From contig JAUPFP010000004.1 in assembly GCA_036925085.1 (NCBI GenBank), forward strand, positions 9,398,938 through 9,462,937: DNA of 64,000 nt, written 5' to 3'. Shown piece after piece: positions 12,001 to 22,531 of the stretch. Within the stretch, counting starts at the first letter, position 1. The number at the start of each line of letters is the position of its first letter. The stretch is from Brachycybe producta. Taxonomy: Eukaryota; Arthropoda; Diplopoda; Playtdesmida; Andrognathidae. A program made the position numbers and the translations under genes. Below the pieces are notes generated by a model. The model searched no databases. It saw only the letters and a list, made by a program, of their open reading frames with translations, and had not been told where the DNA came from.

Positions 12001-13469
12001 GCCAATAGAAACCAATGGGAAAAAAAATTAGTGGGTCGACCAGCGTTGTCTATTGGTCAAATGTGCCGTTTGGGTCGAATTGGCCGTTTGGGTCGAATTT
12101 GTTTTTTTTTAACATACAAATTTGTTTTTTTTAACATACAAATTTGTTTTCTACATTAGCCTTCTCTATAATAAATCTATAGGAAGCTTCACATTGTCAG
12201 TCCTAAGTTACTGCTCTACTACTCTTTATGCTTAAGAATTCTGAAGTGGATGTTTTACAGCCGACAGAAATGTTTGAATTTTGATATAATTTATAAAAAA
12301 AATCAATATTTACTTTGTTGATTATTTTAATAGCTTAATTTGGCCCGGCCGCTAAATTCGGCCCGGCTGATTTCTGGTCGACCATGACCGACCCCACCGT
12401 GTATGTTGAACCAGCTTGGCCGACCCTCAAAAAAATAAAAATGCAGGACTAGTGTAGCCTTTGCAAAAAAGCCTCTTTCATCCTCTTCCTTAGGTAGAAA
12501 GGATGTAGAGAGCATCAGGCTTGCAAAACGATGGTAAGGCAATGTCCTACGTACAGGCTAGAGGTGCTATGTTGTTAATTTGTGCCATATGGTGGCTGTG
12601 CATTGCATATAGACTACTGTGGCTACAATCCCTTGTGACCTGTGGCAGATTGACAAGTCCAAATGCAGCATACAACTAGAAACTAAATGCAATGATAATC
12701 TCAATATTCTGTGCTGCTAACACCCGTTGATAAGATGCATTGTGAGAAATAATTGCAGGTATTAATGTAGCAATTCTTTAAAAAGCCGTCACACGCAAAT
12801 GTCATCGTATTTGGGGGTTTCTGTTAAAGTTACCTTTTAAGAGGCTAGATACAGGGCTGGTTCTTGGTGTAGGCGATGTAGGCACTTCCCTACGGTGGCA
12901 CATTCTTAAGGGCAGCATTTTCTGGTGCAGATGATGAAAGATTTCGGGCTAAAGCAACAAATTGGAGCTTAAAATGCATTTCAGCTTATATCTAATCCCG
13001 TAGCATAGAAAGATGTGCGTTGACGTCTTGTACATCTTCATGTGCAAAAAGCGCCTTCCACCGAGAGCTTTTTGGAAGGGGCCAAGACAATCCTTTCTCA
13101 TACACGGGCAACATTTCCTTAAGAGTATATTTTGCAAAGGACAGAAGAAAGCGACCGCATAAAGCGAAGCAAATTGCTCCTCAATTTTGCTGTTTTGTAG
13201 CACTAGCCATTCTTGCGAACGTTGCGCTAACAACACGCGCCACGCAATCACTGTATCGCTTGTGCTGCTACCAAAATGCAGAACAAAACACGGTTACTAA
13301 ACATTGTTACGTAGCACCATTGGTTCGTATCTTACTGAATATTTGTCGTATTTAGTCACATCCACGATTTTGTTTTTTGTTTTTATCGTCCAATTTCTTA
13401 ATGAATTCTTACCTTTTTCAGGGATATCCGCCACACGCTGAAATTCAGGATAAATGCGTTCTTATGTAG
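5903..13469 (+). CDS. Lam: Nuclear lamin (B-type, CaaX-bearing), 3' ten exons
   Basis: Lamins are intermediate-filament proteins that form the meshwork under the inner nuclear membrane. Ten exons (5903-6035, 6104-6253, 6315-6485, 7695-7820, 7891-8111, 10318-10507, 10571-10675, 10753-10869, 10958-11053, 13422-13469) join in one frame and encode about 451 residues. In order they give coil 1B, coil 2 ending in the helix-termination motif ([18 protein letters not shown]), a basic nuclear localisation signal (GVKRRRT), the Ig-like lamin tail domain and a CVLM farnesylation box. The head, coil 1A and start of 1B are missing; they lie upstream, probably outside the window. Family assignment rests on strong motif agreement. 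Exon joins are inferred from phase and GT-AG sites, without transcripts. Confidence 0.95.
6104..6253 (+). CDS. Lam: Lamin exon b (coil 1B)
   Basis: Fifty codons, phase 0 on both sides, with the lamin signature [15 protein letters not shown]. Flanked by TTTCCAG and GTAGGA. Confidence 0.95.
6315..6485 (+). CDS. Lam: Lamin exon c (end of coil 1B into coil 2)
   Basis: Fifty-seven codons, phase 0 to phase 0, including the invertebrate lamin run [17 protein letters not shown] and [18 protein letters not shown]. The acceptor is TTCTTAG and the donor GTGTGA. Confidence 0.95.
6577..6622 (+). repeat. (GT)n microsatellite
   Basis: Interrupted GT/ATGT repeat in the third lamin intron of the window. Confidence 0.85.
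7184..7570. repeat. 30-bp minisatellite of strictly alternating purine and pyrimidine
   Basis: About 12.7 units built from CACGTGTGTACATGTGCG and TACACATGCGCA fill the third lamin intron. Every step alternates pyrimidine and purine, so TAA, TAG and TGA cannot occur and long open frames appear on both strands without being genes. Such sequence can adopt Z-DNA, and the units are nearly self-complementary. Variation among units is limited to T/C changes (TACATG versus TACACG). Confidence 0.95.
7695..7820 (+). CDS. Lam: Lamin exon d (coil 2)
   Basis: Forty-two codons, phase 0 to phase 0, preceded by a T-rich tract and GCAG and followed by a consensus GTAAGT. It encodes [10 protein letters not shown] ... 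LNELTGQ. Confidence 0.95.
7891..8111 (+). CDS. Lam: Lamin exon e (end of rod)
   Basis: Seventy-three codons plus two bases. It contains the helix-termination motif of intermediate filaments ([20 protein letters not shown]). The acceptor is CAACTAG and the donor GTGGGT; the split codon AG|A is completed in the next exon. Confidence 0.95.
8990..9900. repeat. Degraded repeat shared with 20835-21190, split by a foldback element
   Basis: Bases 9050-9338 match 20835-21020 (GCTAAACGTAGATTTGTTAA, then TTAGAATCGACATCGTTTTCC), and 9780-9895 match 21080-21175 (ATTTCGTACGAAAT, GTGACGTCAA). The stretch between, 9339-9680, is a member of the TTAA foldback family, so one old element is interrupted by another inside the fifth lamin intron of the window. 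Confidence 0.7.
9339..9680. mobile_element. TTAA foldback family, single arm
   Basis: Carries the family right arm: TTGGACAACTTTAAAAATG, TATTGCCGCCGCGAATG, TATGGGCTCAATA and GATGCTAGCGCTG, then GAGATTTTTCGAAGTAACTTTGTGATGT. The left arm is largely absent. Confidence 0.75.
10318..10507 (+). CDS. Lam: Lamin exon f (nuclear localisation signal, start of tail domain)
   Basis: One base finishes the arginine codon of the rod, then 63 codons: serine-rich linker, GVKRRRT nuclear localisation signal, and the first tail-domain strands ([20 protein letters not shown]). The donor GC|GTAATT is weak but keeps phase 0 with the next exon. Confidence 0.9.
10571..10675 (+). CDS. Lam: Lamin exon g (tail domain)
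   Basis: Thirty-five codons, phase 0 both sides, with the conserved [13 protein letters not shown] core and [16 protein letters not shown]. The acceptor is ACTTATAG and the donor GTATGC. Confidence 0.95.
10753..10869 (+). CDS. Lam: Lamin exon h (tail domain)
   Basis: Thirty-nine codons: [19 protein letters not shown] then [13 protein letters not shown], matching lamin tail strands with the invariant tryptophans. Phase 0 both sides. Confidence 0.95.
10958..11053 (+). CDS. Lam: Lamin exon i (end of tail domain)
   Basis: Thirty-two codons ending [12 protein letters not shown]. The donor CAG|GTCACT is poor. If it is not used, the frame ends after three more codons (V T Y stop), giving a lamin without CaaX. 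Confidence 0.9.
11060..13420. other. Last lamin intron; unassigned sequence
   Basis: A 2.37-kb intron. It has scattered short repeats (for example GGGTCGAATTTGTTTTTTTTAACATACAA doubled near 12080-12150, in part) and GGCCCGGC repeats near 12345. I see no other exon. Confidence 0.5.
13422..13469 (+). CDS. Lam: Lamin last exon with CaaX box
   Basis: The sequence CTTTTTCAG precedes fifteen codons and TAG. The peptide [15 protein letters not shown] ends in a CaaX motif whose final methionine is typical of farnesylated B-type lamins. It is in phase 0 with exon i. Farnesylation anchors lamin to the inner nuclear membrane. Confidence 0.9.
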   Translation, partial: GYPPHAEIQDKCVLM

Positions 13470-13813
13470 ATGAGAATGTAACTTTTGCAGTTTCAGAGCG
13501 TATCAATCGTGGATTTATTTTATAAATGTTATTTTTTTTTTTCGGTTTTTTATGTTTATTTGTTATTGTAGCTGTTAGACTTGTTTGCCAATTCCATTCG
13601 CTTCGTTAAGCCTAGTACACACCTGATTCTTTTTTGTGATACATTGTTGCGGGGCAGAATCGCAACTGACGCGATTCAGACCCGCAACATTGTTCCGTGT
13701 CCACATCTACACTCAGTTTCTCTTCATCCTTCTGGCTTTCACCATGTAAATATTACCAGCGGAAGCGGCCCTTGCAATATGGGCCTACACGGTGAATCAT
13801 AAAGAGAGGGGCA

Positions 13814-13819
13814 AATAAA
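13814..13819 (+). promoter_or_regulatory. Candidate lamin polyadenylation signal AATAAA
   Basis: First AATAAA after the lamin stop, 345 nt downstream. It lies inside the TIR element; if used, the lamin 3' UTR would contain transposon sequence. Confidence 0.4.
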
Positions 13820-14013
13820 GCAGAAACGATGGTGGGCACACAAGCTCTTCTCCGCTGAGAGCACATTCGGTTTTAAGCCTTTTGGACACCCTAATATTGG
13901 AAGATGTTGCAGGATTTCTAAGTTTCATTTCTATTATTTGCCTTTGTAGTCTGAAGACTATAACTTACCACAAACACAATTTATACAAAAGGTCCTCAAT
14001 TAGTTTAACAATA

Positions 14014-14161
14014 TTTTCAGTGGTCCACATCTTTTTTTAAGTCTAGTACTAGATTTAAAAAACGACGTGGACCACTGAAAAAGACTCACAGGGCTCAGCT
14101 TGCTTTTAATTATTAAAGACGTCTTTTATAATTAAAAGCAAACTGAGCCGTTTGAGTCTTT
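14014..14161. repeat. Two adjacent hairpins
   Basis: Hairpin one (14014-14081) pairs TTTTCAGTGGTCCAC with GTGGACCACTGAAAA. Hairpin two (14080-14161) pairs AAAGACTCA...GCTTGCTTTTAATTAT with ATAATTAAAAGCAAAC...TGAGTCTTT. They abut with two bases shared. Confidence 0.85.
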
Positions 14162-14507
14162 GTTCATGTTTCAAAAGACGTCCACACCATGAAATGTCCC
14201 GCAATAATGTTGAAATGTTTCCCATTTCGATGGGATTAAAAAAACATGAATTTGAGCTGACCCGATTCAGCCCCGAAACATTTCAACAATGTTGCGGGAC
14301 AGAATCACAACAGACGAGATTCAGCCCCGCAACAATGTATCGCAACAAAGAATCACGGTGTGTACTACTCTTTAAACACCTCGATTTTTTTAATAACTAA
14401 TTTGTTTTCTTAAATTCGCTCATGTGTATCTATTCTCTTATCAATATATTAATAATTTCATACCTTGGATGTTGAACATTTTTTTTTTAATTTAGTTTTT
14501 AGTAAAG

Positions 14508-14896
14508 GGTGGGACGAATCCGAATCCTAAAAGATTCTCGAATCTTCCGAATCTCGAATCTCTCATATAAGAATCGTATATATTCTTCATTAAGAAGATA
14601 AAAATAAATGAAATAATATTAAGTATTAAATTATTAATAATAAGAAGACAAGTGTGGCACTCAGGGTCGCAACAAGGTTCCCTCGTTGGTGACCCGGGTA
14701 CCACCGAAATTGCAACAACTGCCGTTTTTTCGTTAGTGACCGCTTCTATTGGACGTTAATCGAGTTAAAACTAATTTTACCAAAGTTTTTAACAGATTTT
14801 TTTTAAAAGGTTAGGATTCGACAGACGATAAAAGCGCGAAGATTCGAGTCTCGAGTAGTTTTCGAAATTCGAGGATTCGAATGGCCCTTCCCTAGT
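14508..14896 (-). mobile_element. GATTCGA-rich MITE, complete copy
   Basis: Ends resemble AGGGTGGGACGAATCC and GATTCGAATGGCCCTTCCCTA. Inner landmarks: TTCATTAAGAAGATA, GTGTGGCACTCAGGGTCGC, TCTATTGGACGTTAATCGAG and AAAAGCGCGAAGATTCGAG. This copy is a good reference for the other members of the family in this window. Confidence 0.8.
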
Positions 14897-14899
14897 TTT

Positions 14900-16390
14900 T
14901 AGTCTTCAAAGACTAATAAAAAAAAAAGTTCAACCTACTTTTCAAAAATTTTAGAAAGGAAAACCAAAAGTATTTAGAAAAGAAGTGACATTGCCTTGTT
15001 CCTTATGTGCCTAAAACGGTTGCCAATTGCGTCAAATGCGTATTGATTGCACATGGTCAAATGTTGGATTAAGATAAAAAAAATTCACACAGTTGAGTGT
15101 CAATTATCGGAACTAATGGACGACATAAACACTGGGTTAGCCAAAAATCCAGGTTTTACTTATTTAGCACATCCCACTGGTTTAAACCAAGTTTAACCCA
15201 GGTTTTATGGCGAAGACAACTATTGAATTTATTTCTTTTATCATGAAATTCGGTTAACATGAACAAAAATATCGTTGCGTATTAAGCGGTTTCTACTGTT
15301 GTTAAATTGAGAGATTGCTAACAGTCGTAAGAGTCATGTAGCACAAGCTGTTACTCCACGATTTCAAGTCGGTTCAACGATCCCGTTTCGTTCGGAAGAT
15401 GCGATGTCATGGAGTTTTAACAGAGAAGTTCAGGGTTGGCAAAAATCCAGATTTTACTTATTTAGCACAGCCCACTGGTTTAAACCATGTTGTGGGGAAA
15501 AAACCATGCCAACGCTGCATGAACAGTTCTGATAAACGAAGGTTCATATAATTGAACTTCCAATAAAAGAAAGTGTAGAAAATAAAAGCCGATTACAAAG
15601 AAAATTTATTTTCATACAGAATTTAGACAAGGAGAACTGTTCCGAATTTTCCAGTCTTTTTTTATATTTTACGTTTTTGATGAATTTTTTTCCGAACCAG
15701 TTCAGTTCGTAAAAAATATGGGAATCCATCCAGGCACCTTTTTTTATTAGCGTAGGTTTCCGATAATCGACGTTTTCGATACCTGATGTTCCGATAATCG
15801 ACGCTCTAATGTAGTTGTTTTTGTAATCAAAATTTTATATAAAAAAAAGCATGCTGTCTTTTTTAGACTTTTTTTTTTCCTCGGAATTTTCGGTTTGCAT
15901 AGTATGTTCACAAATTCACAATTTAATGTTCCACATTTTCGTCTGCTTGCTAAGATAATTTTAAAGCATAAACGCCCTTCGAACTCTGGTTATTCTGCCT
16001 TGCAGATGCAAAATGAAGAGAAACTTGAAAATGTTTTAGAAACTAGAAGAGTAGCTCAATAATTTAGATGTACGAGCGTATTTTCATGCGGATGTCTTAA
16101 AATATGTCAGTTTGAAAAGGACCCGTCTTTAAGCAGACCATGTTTTCTTAATTTTTGTCGGCAAAAGGAAAATTTTGAAAGATTGCAACTTGGGTAGAGA
16201 TTGGGATTTCGGTTTACCTGAAAAAATACAAAACCGAAAAACCGCACGTATTCGCGGTTTTCCAACATGAAACCTGTTAAACGTCGGTTTTCGATAATCA
16301 CGGTTTCTCCAAACTCTAAACATGGGTATACTATTAAGTGATTCATGTGCCGTTCTAGTTTCTAACATTCTTTCAATTACACTTCAGCAT
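14900..16390. other. Intergenic; short direct repeat
   Basis: Two copies of a ~60-bp sequence containing CCAGATTTTACTTATTTAGC and CACTGGTTTAAACCA lie at about 15134-15200 and 15430-15493. Otherwise I see no gene or recognisable element. Confidence 0.5.
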
Positions 16391-16728
16391 TACTCCTGAT
16401 ACCCAGATTAACGAGAGTTCGAGGCCAGTTTAAGGTTAGGACCATTACTCTGCTTAATGGTTTACTAACTAGAAATCCTCGTAAAGGTAGATTTGGGCAT
16501 TCAAAGACTTTCAAAGAATTAATGGCTAGGACTGCATATTTTTGGTCTTTTATTCCTAATGTTGTTAGACTATGGAATTCTTTTCCTGTGAATAGTTCTT
16601 TGTTAGGACGATTTCAATTTCGTGATGATGTCTTATTTTTAAATAATGACAATCACTCATGATTGGGTGCAATCCCCCCTGCCACATGGCTTTCAAGCTG
16701 ACTGCAGGTGTATCGAATTGAATTGAAT
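16390..16728 (+). mobile_element. LINE 3' fragment (CR1/L2-like C-terminus and tail)
   Basis: Reads RTAYFWSFIPNVVRLWNSFP, the same C-terminal domain as the LINE at the window start (YYWSFVPRAIRQWNSL). A short UTR ends in GAATTGAATTGAAT, a microsatellite tail as in CR1-type elements. The reverse-transcriptase core is absent, so this is a strongly 5'-truncated insertion. Confidence 0.8.
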
Positions 16729-17090
16729 AATCTTACAGTAGGCACATCAGGGGTGGAGACTTGGATGACAGGGCAATTGTTTGTACAATGCATTCAGCAA
16801 GTGCAGCACACGTTTTGTCATAATAGATGGTTGATGAAACAAAGTGCATAGAAACACGATACGCAGTACGACACAGCTTGCCAATTAAGGGACAGCACAT
16901 AAAACAACAATTTTAAGCATTGTACTAATAGTGTGAAGTTATTCTTAGTAAAAAGTAAAATAAAAAAAATTAAATTGACGTCATCATGGTTGCCACTCTA
17001 ACCTGGAAAAGTCATGGAATTTGGAAATTGACAAAAATGTCAGGGAATTTATTTTCTGAAATTTTAATTTATAAAATTAATTAAGAGCCT

Positions 17091-17985
17091 AGATATAGCG
17101 TTTATTTCAAAATTTCTCCGAATGTAGGCGCTGCGATCGTTGTTGATTGAAAAACGGTTTTTTAACGTTTTTTCTCCCGGTTCGAAGTCACATAATATTT
17201 AATAGAAAAATAATTTCGCGTGCTAATCTTATAAAAAGAAAACATGGTGAAGCCAATAGATTAATGCGCGTGCTGATTTTTGTGTGATTGTTCTAAGTCG
17301 TTTTTAATTGGAGTTCTTCAAATGTTTGTGAGACGGTTTTTTGCTCCTATGGTACTTAACATGGAGTTAAAAAAACGTAAGATTTTAAATGTTATTTAAA
17401 AATAGAAACCCCTTTTAAAATTTGGAAAAAGGAATAATCCTGAAGGTAATAAACCTGTGTACGTACGTGCTAATTTTTTTTGGTTGTTCTAAATCATTTT
17501 AATGAGAGTTCTTCTAACGTTTGTGGGACGGTGTTTTGCTCCTATGGGACTTAACATGGAGTTAAAAAACGTACGATTTTAAACGTTATTAAAAAATAGA
17601 AGGACCTTTTCAAAATTTATAAAAAGGAAACATCGTGAAGCCAATACATGAATATATGTGCTAATTATTTTGTTATTGTTCTAAATCGTTTTTAACGAGA
17701 GTTTTTCAAATGTTTGTGAGACGGTTTTGGGGCCAATGGGATTTAACATGGGGTTAAAAAAACGAACGACTTTGAACCTTGTTTAAAAATAGGACCTTTT
17801 CAAAAATTATATAAATCGAGCACGTGAAGAACAATACTTTTTATTGCAATTAGCGCTTTACTGTATTTTAATTGAGCGATTGTGAGGCGATTTCTTGCAG
17901 TTTTAGTAACACCATATAAGAACACTCAGTTGTCTGGTTGTCGTCTGCTCAAAACAACAAGATGGACGTGGATCTAGGCTCTTAA
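17091..17985. mobile_element. TTAA-flanked foldback relative with three internal ~200-bp tandem units
   Basis: TTAAGAGCCTAGAT at the left mirrors ATCTAGGCTCTTAA at the right. Three diverged direct repeats begin near 17224, 17430 and 17614, each with CTTAACATGGAGTTAAAAAA-like and AAAATAGA landmarks. The ends resemble those of the GAGGCTACATCGC family elsewhere in the window, so I infer a subfamily. Confidence 0.75.
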
Positions 17986-17989
17986 AAAT

Positions 17990-18955
17990 ATTATATTGGA
18001 AGTTTTGAATTCATGAAAACACATTATAAGCTGTGTTTTTTTTACAATAAAAGGCGACGGTAGGCCTACACATAACGGTAAAATATTAATTCATTGCATA
18101 TTGTCATAAAAAGCCCTAGATCTGCAAGTTTAGTATTTAAATTGAGAAATATGTCTATTAGTACTGGCTAAGCACAATATCTTATGGAAAAAAAAATCTG
18201 AAAAATACCCAAAATTAGTCTGGAAAACTTGCAAAAGGCAGGAAATTTCAAATCTAAAAAGGAGTGGCAACCATGATCAAGTTTCACAGACACCTTAAAG
18301 TTTTTTTCTGTAAACTTCCTGCAAACCTTTGGCAGTTCCACAGATGACTGTTCTTAGAACGCAACAAAAAAGCAATCCATACAACTTATAATATGCGCTT
18401 AATAAATCCAATTTGGGAAATTGTAAGTAATCGTAGTGCCAAATGCACACAGGCACCAATTAGTTTAGTATGTTGATGAAAATGCTATGCAAAGAGACCA
18501 CTGGCCATATGAATAAAACTGAGCAAATGCAATCAACTGGAACATTTATTTCCTCCTTAAAGATGACTTTCCAGCCATCTTTCAGGAGGAAATGTTCCCA
18601 GTCATTGTTGTTAACGAGATATGTGCAGGGGCATTTTGGGATATACATTATGTTCATTATGTGCCAAACTTTCTCCTCCTAATGTGTTTGCGAACCAACA
18701 CCATATTTTGACTTCATGCGTTTTTTTTAGAAGACATGTTTATGTAACCCATAACTTTAAATATTATTAAGCATTTAGTTATGTTTAAATTACGAGGGCG
18801 AGTGAAAAAGTAACTGAGGAAGTGGTGAATGTGGGATAATTTTGTTTTGTGGGATTAACAATTGTATATTAATTTTTTTTTATACATGTGCTTGACAATG
18901 CTTAATGCTGCATGTGGACTTTTTGTAATTATATGCAATGTGGACATGCTTCGAC
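17990..18955. other. Intergenic, unassigned
   Basis: AT-rich sequence. A 20-bp inverted pair (CCTCCTTAAAGATG and CATCTTTCAGGAGG) lies at 18551-18590. No gene seen. Confidence 0.4.
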
Positions 18956-18956
18956 G

Positions 18957-19140
18957 TGTTTTATCCTGTCTACCACTGGTATACACTGGCAGGATTGTGT
19001 TTTAATCTCGCCTGTGTTTAAGTTGTAGCGAGGCTGTAAACATGTCCGCACCTTTTGCCATTTTAACCAAAGACGAGCAATGAGCTACGGCTCGATACGC
19101 AATCCTGCCAGTGTTTACCAGTTGTAGACAGGATCAAACA
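18957..19140. mobile_element. MITE with ~40-bp TIRs
   Basis: TGTTTTATCCTGTCTACCAC and CACTGGCAGGATTG at the left are mirrored by CAATCCTGCCAGTG and GTAGACAGGATCAAACA at the right. Confidence 0.85.
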
Positions 19141-19165
19141 CATTGAAGGCTGTCCGTGTTGTTTT

Positions 19166-19559
19166 ACCTAAGACTATTACCTTCCTGGACAGGCAACTTC
19201 CTATCTTCTGCATGTTAAAGCATTAAATAACTTCTCTAAGGTAGAAGTGCAGACAGACAGAAGCTAGGGCTAGCTCCATCTGGTGGTATTGTCTGTACAT
19301 AAAATCTTATCCTAAGTTGCATTTTCTCTCCTAAACAAAAAAATGGGTATAAAACCCAAGTGATAAAACCTTAGAAGTCAAAAATATAACACGATACCCT
19401 CTATAGCTACGAAAGGAAGTCGTCCAAAACGTGACATAAGTTCGAAATTTAATTTATCATATTGCCGCTAGAGTCGCTGTTTCGAAAACGATGCTGCAGA
19501 TCTGTTGAACACAAAATTCTGGGAGTTTGCCAGTCCAGGAAGGTAATAAGTCTCAAGGT
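19166..19559. mobile_element. MITE with ~30-bp TIRs
   Basis: ACCTAAGACTATTACCTTCC at the left mirrors GGAAGGTAATAAGTCTCAAG at the right; the pairing continues with TGGACAGGCAACT and AGTTTGCCAGTCCA. Confidence 0.8.
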
Positions 19560-20834
19560 TTTATCTATATGGAAATTGTAGAGAGCTTCCAGTTTCTTTT
19601 TAACTCGCCCGCATACGTAATTATCCGTTACACTTACATGGTATTAACTGTTGCCAACATTATTTCTAATACCATAAAGTTTCGTACCAGGCAACACACC
19701 TGATCGTGCACATGGTGGCACAATTATAATGATAAACACAGTGGCATAGCTTAAGATTTTTGAGCTGAAATAACAAGGTGATAATTATGATAGAATGATG
19801 GTTGTTTCCATTTGCCATCACTTTCCTATTCTCTGCGTGAGCACGTGCTGTGCATCGCTGTCTATCGTTTTACGATAGACGGCAATGCGTGCGTTCGCTC
19901 GCGAAAGTTCCCAGTGGGCTAACGCTAGTGTAAAAGGTCCCGCTCTCTTTTATTCATATGCGCCACTTGAATTTGAATTGCTTATTTGTGATTAGAAAAA
20001 AACATTTATGTCCTTTCATTATATATATGTATCTATAATTATCATTAATCATTTTACAAATTTTTCTGACACTTATTACAATTATTCAAATTTTCTTTTC
20101 TGCATTGACTGTTTTGTGGAAAAAAATCGTGATTTTTATTTTAAAAAAGCATTTAATTTAAATCAAACCACCCTGATAGACTGAAATTCTTTTTGTTTGA
20201 AAACCTTATGAATATTTGTGGTTTGAAAGCATTTAACCCAGTCCGTAAATATATTAAAATAATTTGAGTTATGAATTACAATATAATTAAATTTCACTGA
20301 CGTTCTTTGAAACTGGACAATGTTTTAGAACCAGTTAACTAATGAATATAGTTACTAAGATTCTGCCACCCACAGTCCACTGGTATACTGGTATAGAGAC
20401 TAGGGTTTTTATTACCGGTCACTTTATAGCATTACCCGGTTTTTTAGGAATGCACTGTTACCGAAACCGGTAATACTGGTCAATTTCAGTGAGGAATATT
20501 CTTGCATGTAAGGACATATGGTAATTGTGTATCTGTATGTGGTGCATTATGTAAACTTACTTGTCTTTTAGAAACTCGAGCAATGGTAGGCTTACATCTG
20601 CTACATTGCTGACAATAAGTGGCACTCATATACGAGATCGAATTTTTAAGTTCCAGGATTAAATTATTGAAAACAGTTTTAGCAGTTGGCATAAAAGTAA
20701 CCTTATTGGGATTTTTTTTGAATTTTCTAGTTTGCCAAAATTGTTGTTTTTTTGCCCAAAACTGGACAAAACAAGTCTGGCCTGGAATATTAGAGAGTTA
20801 GTAAAATTGCATACGAAATTAAGTTTAGGGAAGC
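19560..20834. other. Intergenic, unassigned
   Basis: No gene seen. An ACCGGTAAT-rich patch at 20420-20480 looks like a remnant TIR. Confidence 0.35.
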
Positions 20835-21190
20835 AGCCTGTAAACGAAAACGTTGTGTGGTCATTTTTGACGAATTAATCGCTGCTAAACGTAGATTTGT
20901 TAACTTTTAATCTTAATCGGAAACCTTCCATAGAGGGGTGGTTATTCTTTTAGAATCGACATCGTTTTCCGTTGAAGCGGTGGAAAAATGGCGTCGTTTT
21001 CATGTTTCGCAAACGGCGTTACAACGCTTGTTCGCGCTTGTTCGTTTGTACGAAATTATTTAATAATTTCGTAATTTTAGTAATCATTTCGTACGAAATC
21101 TTTTATTTTAAAATGAAATGAAGCGGAAGTGACGTCAATATCTATCTCGTAAATAAAATTCGTACGAAATTTCGCTAACTCTTTTTTGCA
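20835..21190. repeat. Repeat shared with the lamin intron at 8990-9900
   Basis: Uninterrupted version of the same family, containing TTAGAATCGACATCGTTTTCC and ATTTCGTACGAAAT motifs. It shows what the lamin-intron copy looked like before its foldback insertion. Confidence 0.7.
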
Positions 21191-22187
21191 TGTGGCAAGT
21201 GTCAGATGTAAACCCACCTTAACACTGGTTTCATTTTTTTTTGTAAGTGTATCACTGCCATTGTGTGTATTTTACGAATGTATGTGAGCTACCATAATAT
21301 TGTAAAACATGTAATTCGCTTTTCATTTTAAACTGTATCTTTCATTCATGATAAAGGTAGATGTGTAAGTCTCTTTTGTTCTATAATAAAAAATGAAAGA
21401 TGTTTTGATATAATAACTAGCTTTTATACCCGGCTTCGCTCGGGTTTTAAAATCTCAGATTAATTTTTCTGAAAAAAGATCAAAGAATATTGGTGCTAAG
21501 ACATGGCAACTGTGACAAAAAACCGCGCCCCTTTCACAGCCAACGAAAAAAAATTCTGCAGCTTTATATACACTTCTGCAGGTTCCTAGAATTCCGCACC
21601 TCTTCAAAAATACATCATTTATGTGTTGTATGGAATTCCGCAGGGGTGCATTGCCTATGTTAAGGCGTCGAAACTATTTTAACCGTTTCAGGTTCTTAAT
21701 CTTTTTAAAATAAAACGGCTTGCCTATTAGGGGTGGCCATCGATAGTATCAACATAACGATATTTTGATGGCGATATTCGATATTGAACCATCGATAGTG
21801 ACCTTTTCGACATCACTATCGATATTTAGCTTGCGAGGTCCCATCTTTATTGCCTATATATGGAGACGCGCACCACGTGTAAATCTCGGGACGGGAATGA
21901 TGTAGCGAGCTGAAAATAGTTGCATTACCTTGGAAATTCCGGAAAGAATAACCTGTGCAAATTTCATGATGCCAGCCCTCACCGTTCAAAAGCCTATGAT
22001 GTGCAAAGAAATATTGACTTTGTTTTATATATAAGATATTTCAAAACAGCGTTATGCTTAGAGGTGGGACGAATCCTAATTTTTTTTCTAATCTGAATCC
22101 GAAACCTAAAACGTTCTCGAATACTTCATATAAGAATCCTATATTATTCATTAAGAAAATACAAATAAATGAAATAATATTAAATTA

Positions 22188-22517
22188 CTAGTGGGGTAAC
22201 CCGTCATAAATGACGGGAGCAAAATTCACAGGCAATTGTGCGCATGCGCATTGTTTGTTCCTTTTTTACTCTTTTCAGTTCAATTTGAGTCACCCCTCCT
22301 ACTTTTTTCCTCCCTTCACGTTTCTCTCTCCCCCCTTCTACACTTTCTAAGCTTTTTCCCTTTCCAATTTAATATCATGGGGTTCTTGGATGGGAAGGGT
22401 GCAACATATAGTTGAAAAAAAAGCTGTTCATTTCTTCATTTATTTAAATTTCTATAAATTCCGACAGTGTTAGTCCACACACACACACATACTGCACATA
22501 CATACACAGACCTGGGA
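22188..22517 (-). mobile_element. Helitron-like non-autonomous element H1
   Basis: Read on the minus strand it starts TCCCAGGTCTGTG and ends with the hairpin CCCGTCATTTATGACGGG, then TTACCCCACTAG, then T outside. That is the Helitron 3' layout (stem-loop about 11 nt before CTRR, inserted before T). It holds a decayed helicase motif VI (QLYVAP...SKNP) at about 22385-22425 and a pyrimidine-rich tract. Confidence 0.8.
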
Positions 22518-22531
22518 TATTATATATATAA

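Larger units (their letters stand above)
13611..14369. mobile_element. TIR element (~760 bp) just downstream of lamin
   Basis: The left end CCTAGTACACACC...GATTCTTTTTTGTGATAC and ATTGTTGCGGGGCAGAATC are mirrored at the right by GCCCCGCAACAATGTATCG and GAATCACGGTGTGTACTACT. TIRs extend over about 90 bp with mismatches. No transposase is visible. Two hairpins sit in the middle. Confidence 0.8.
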
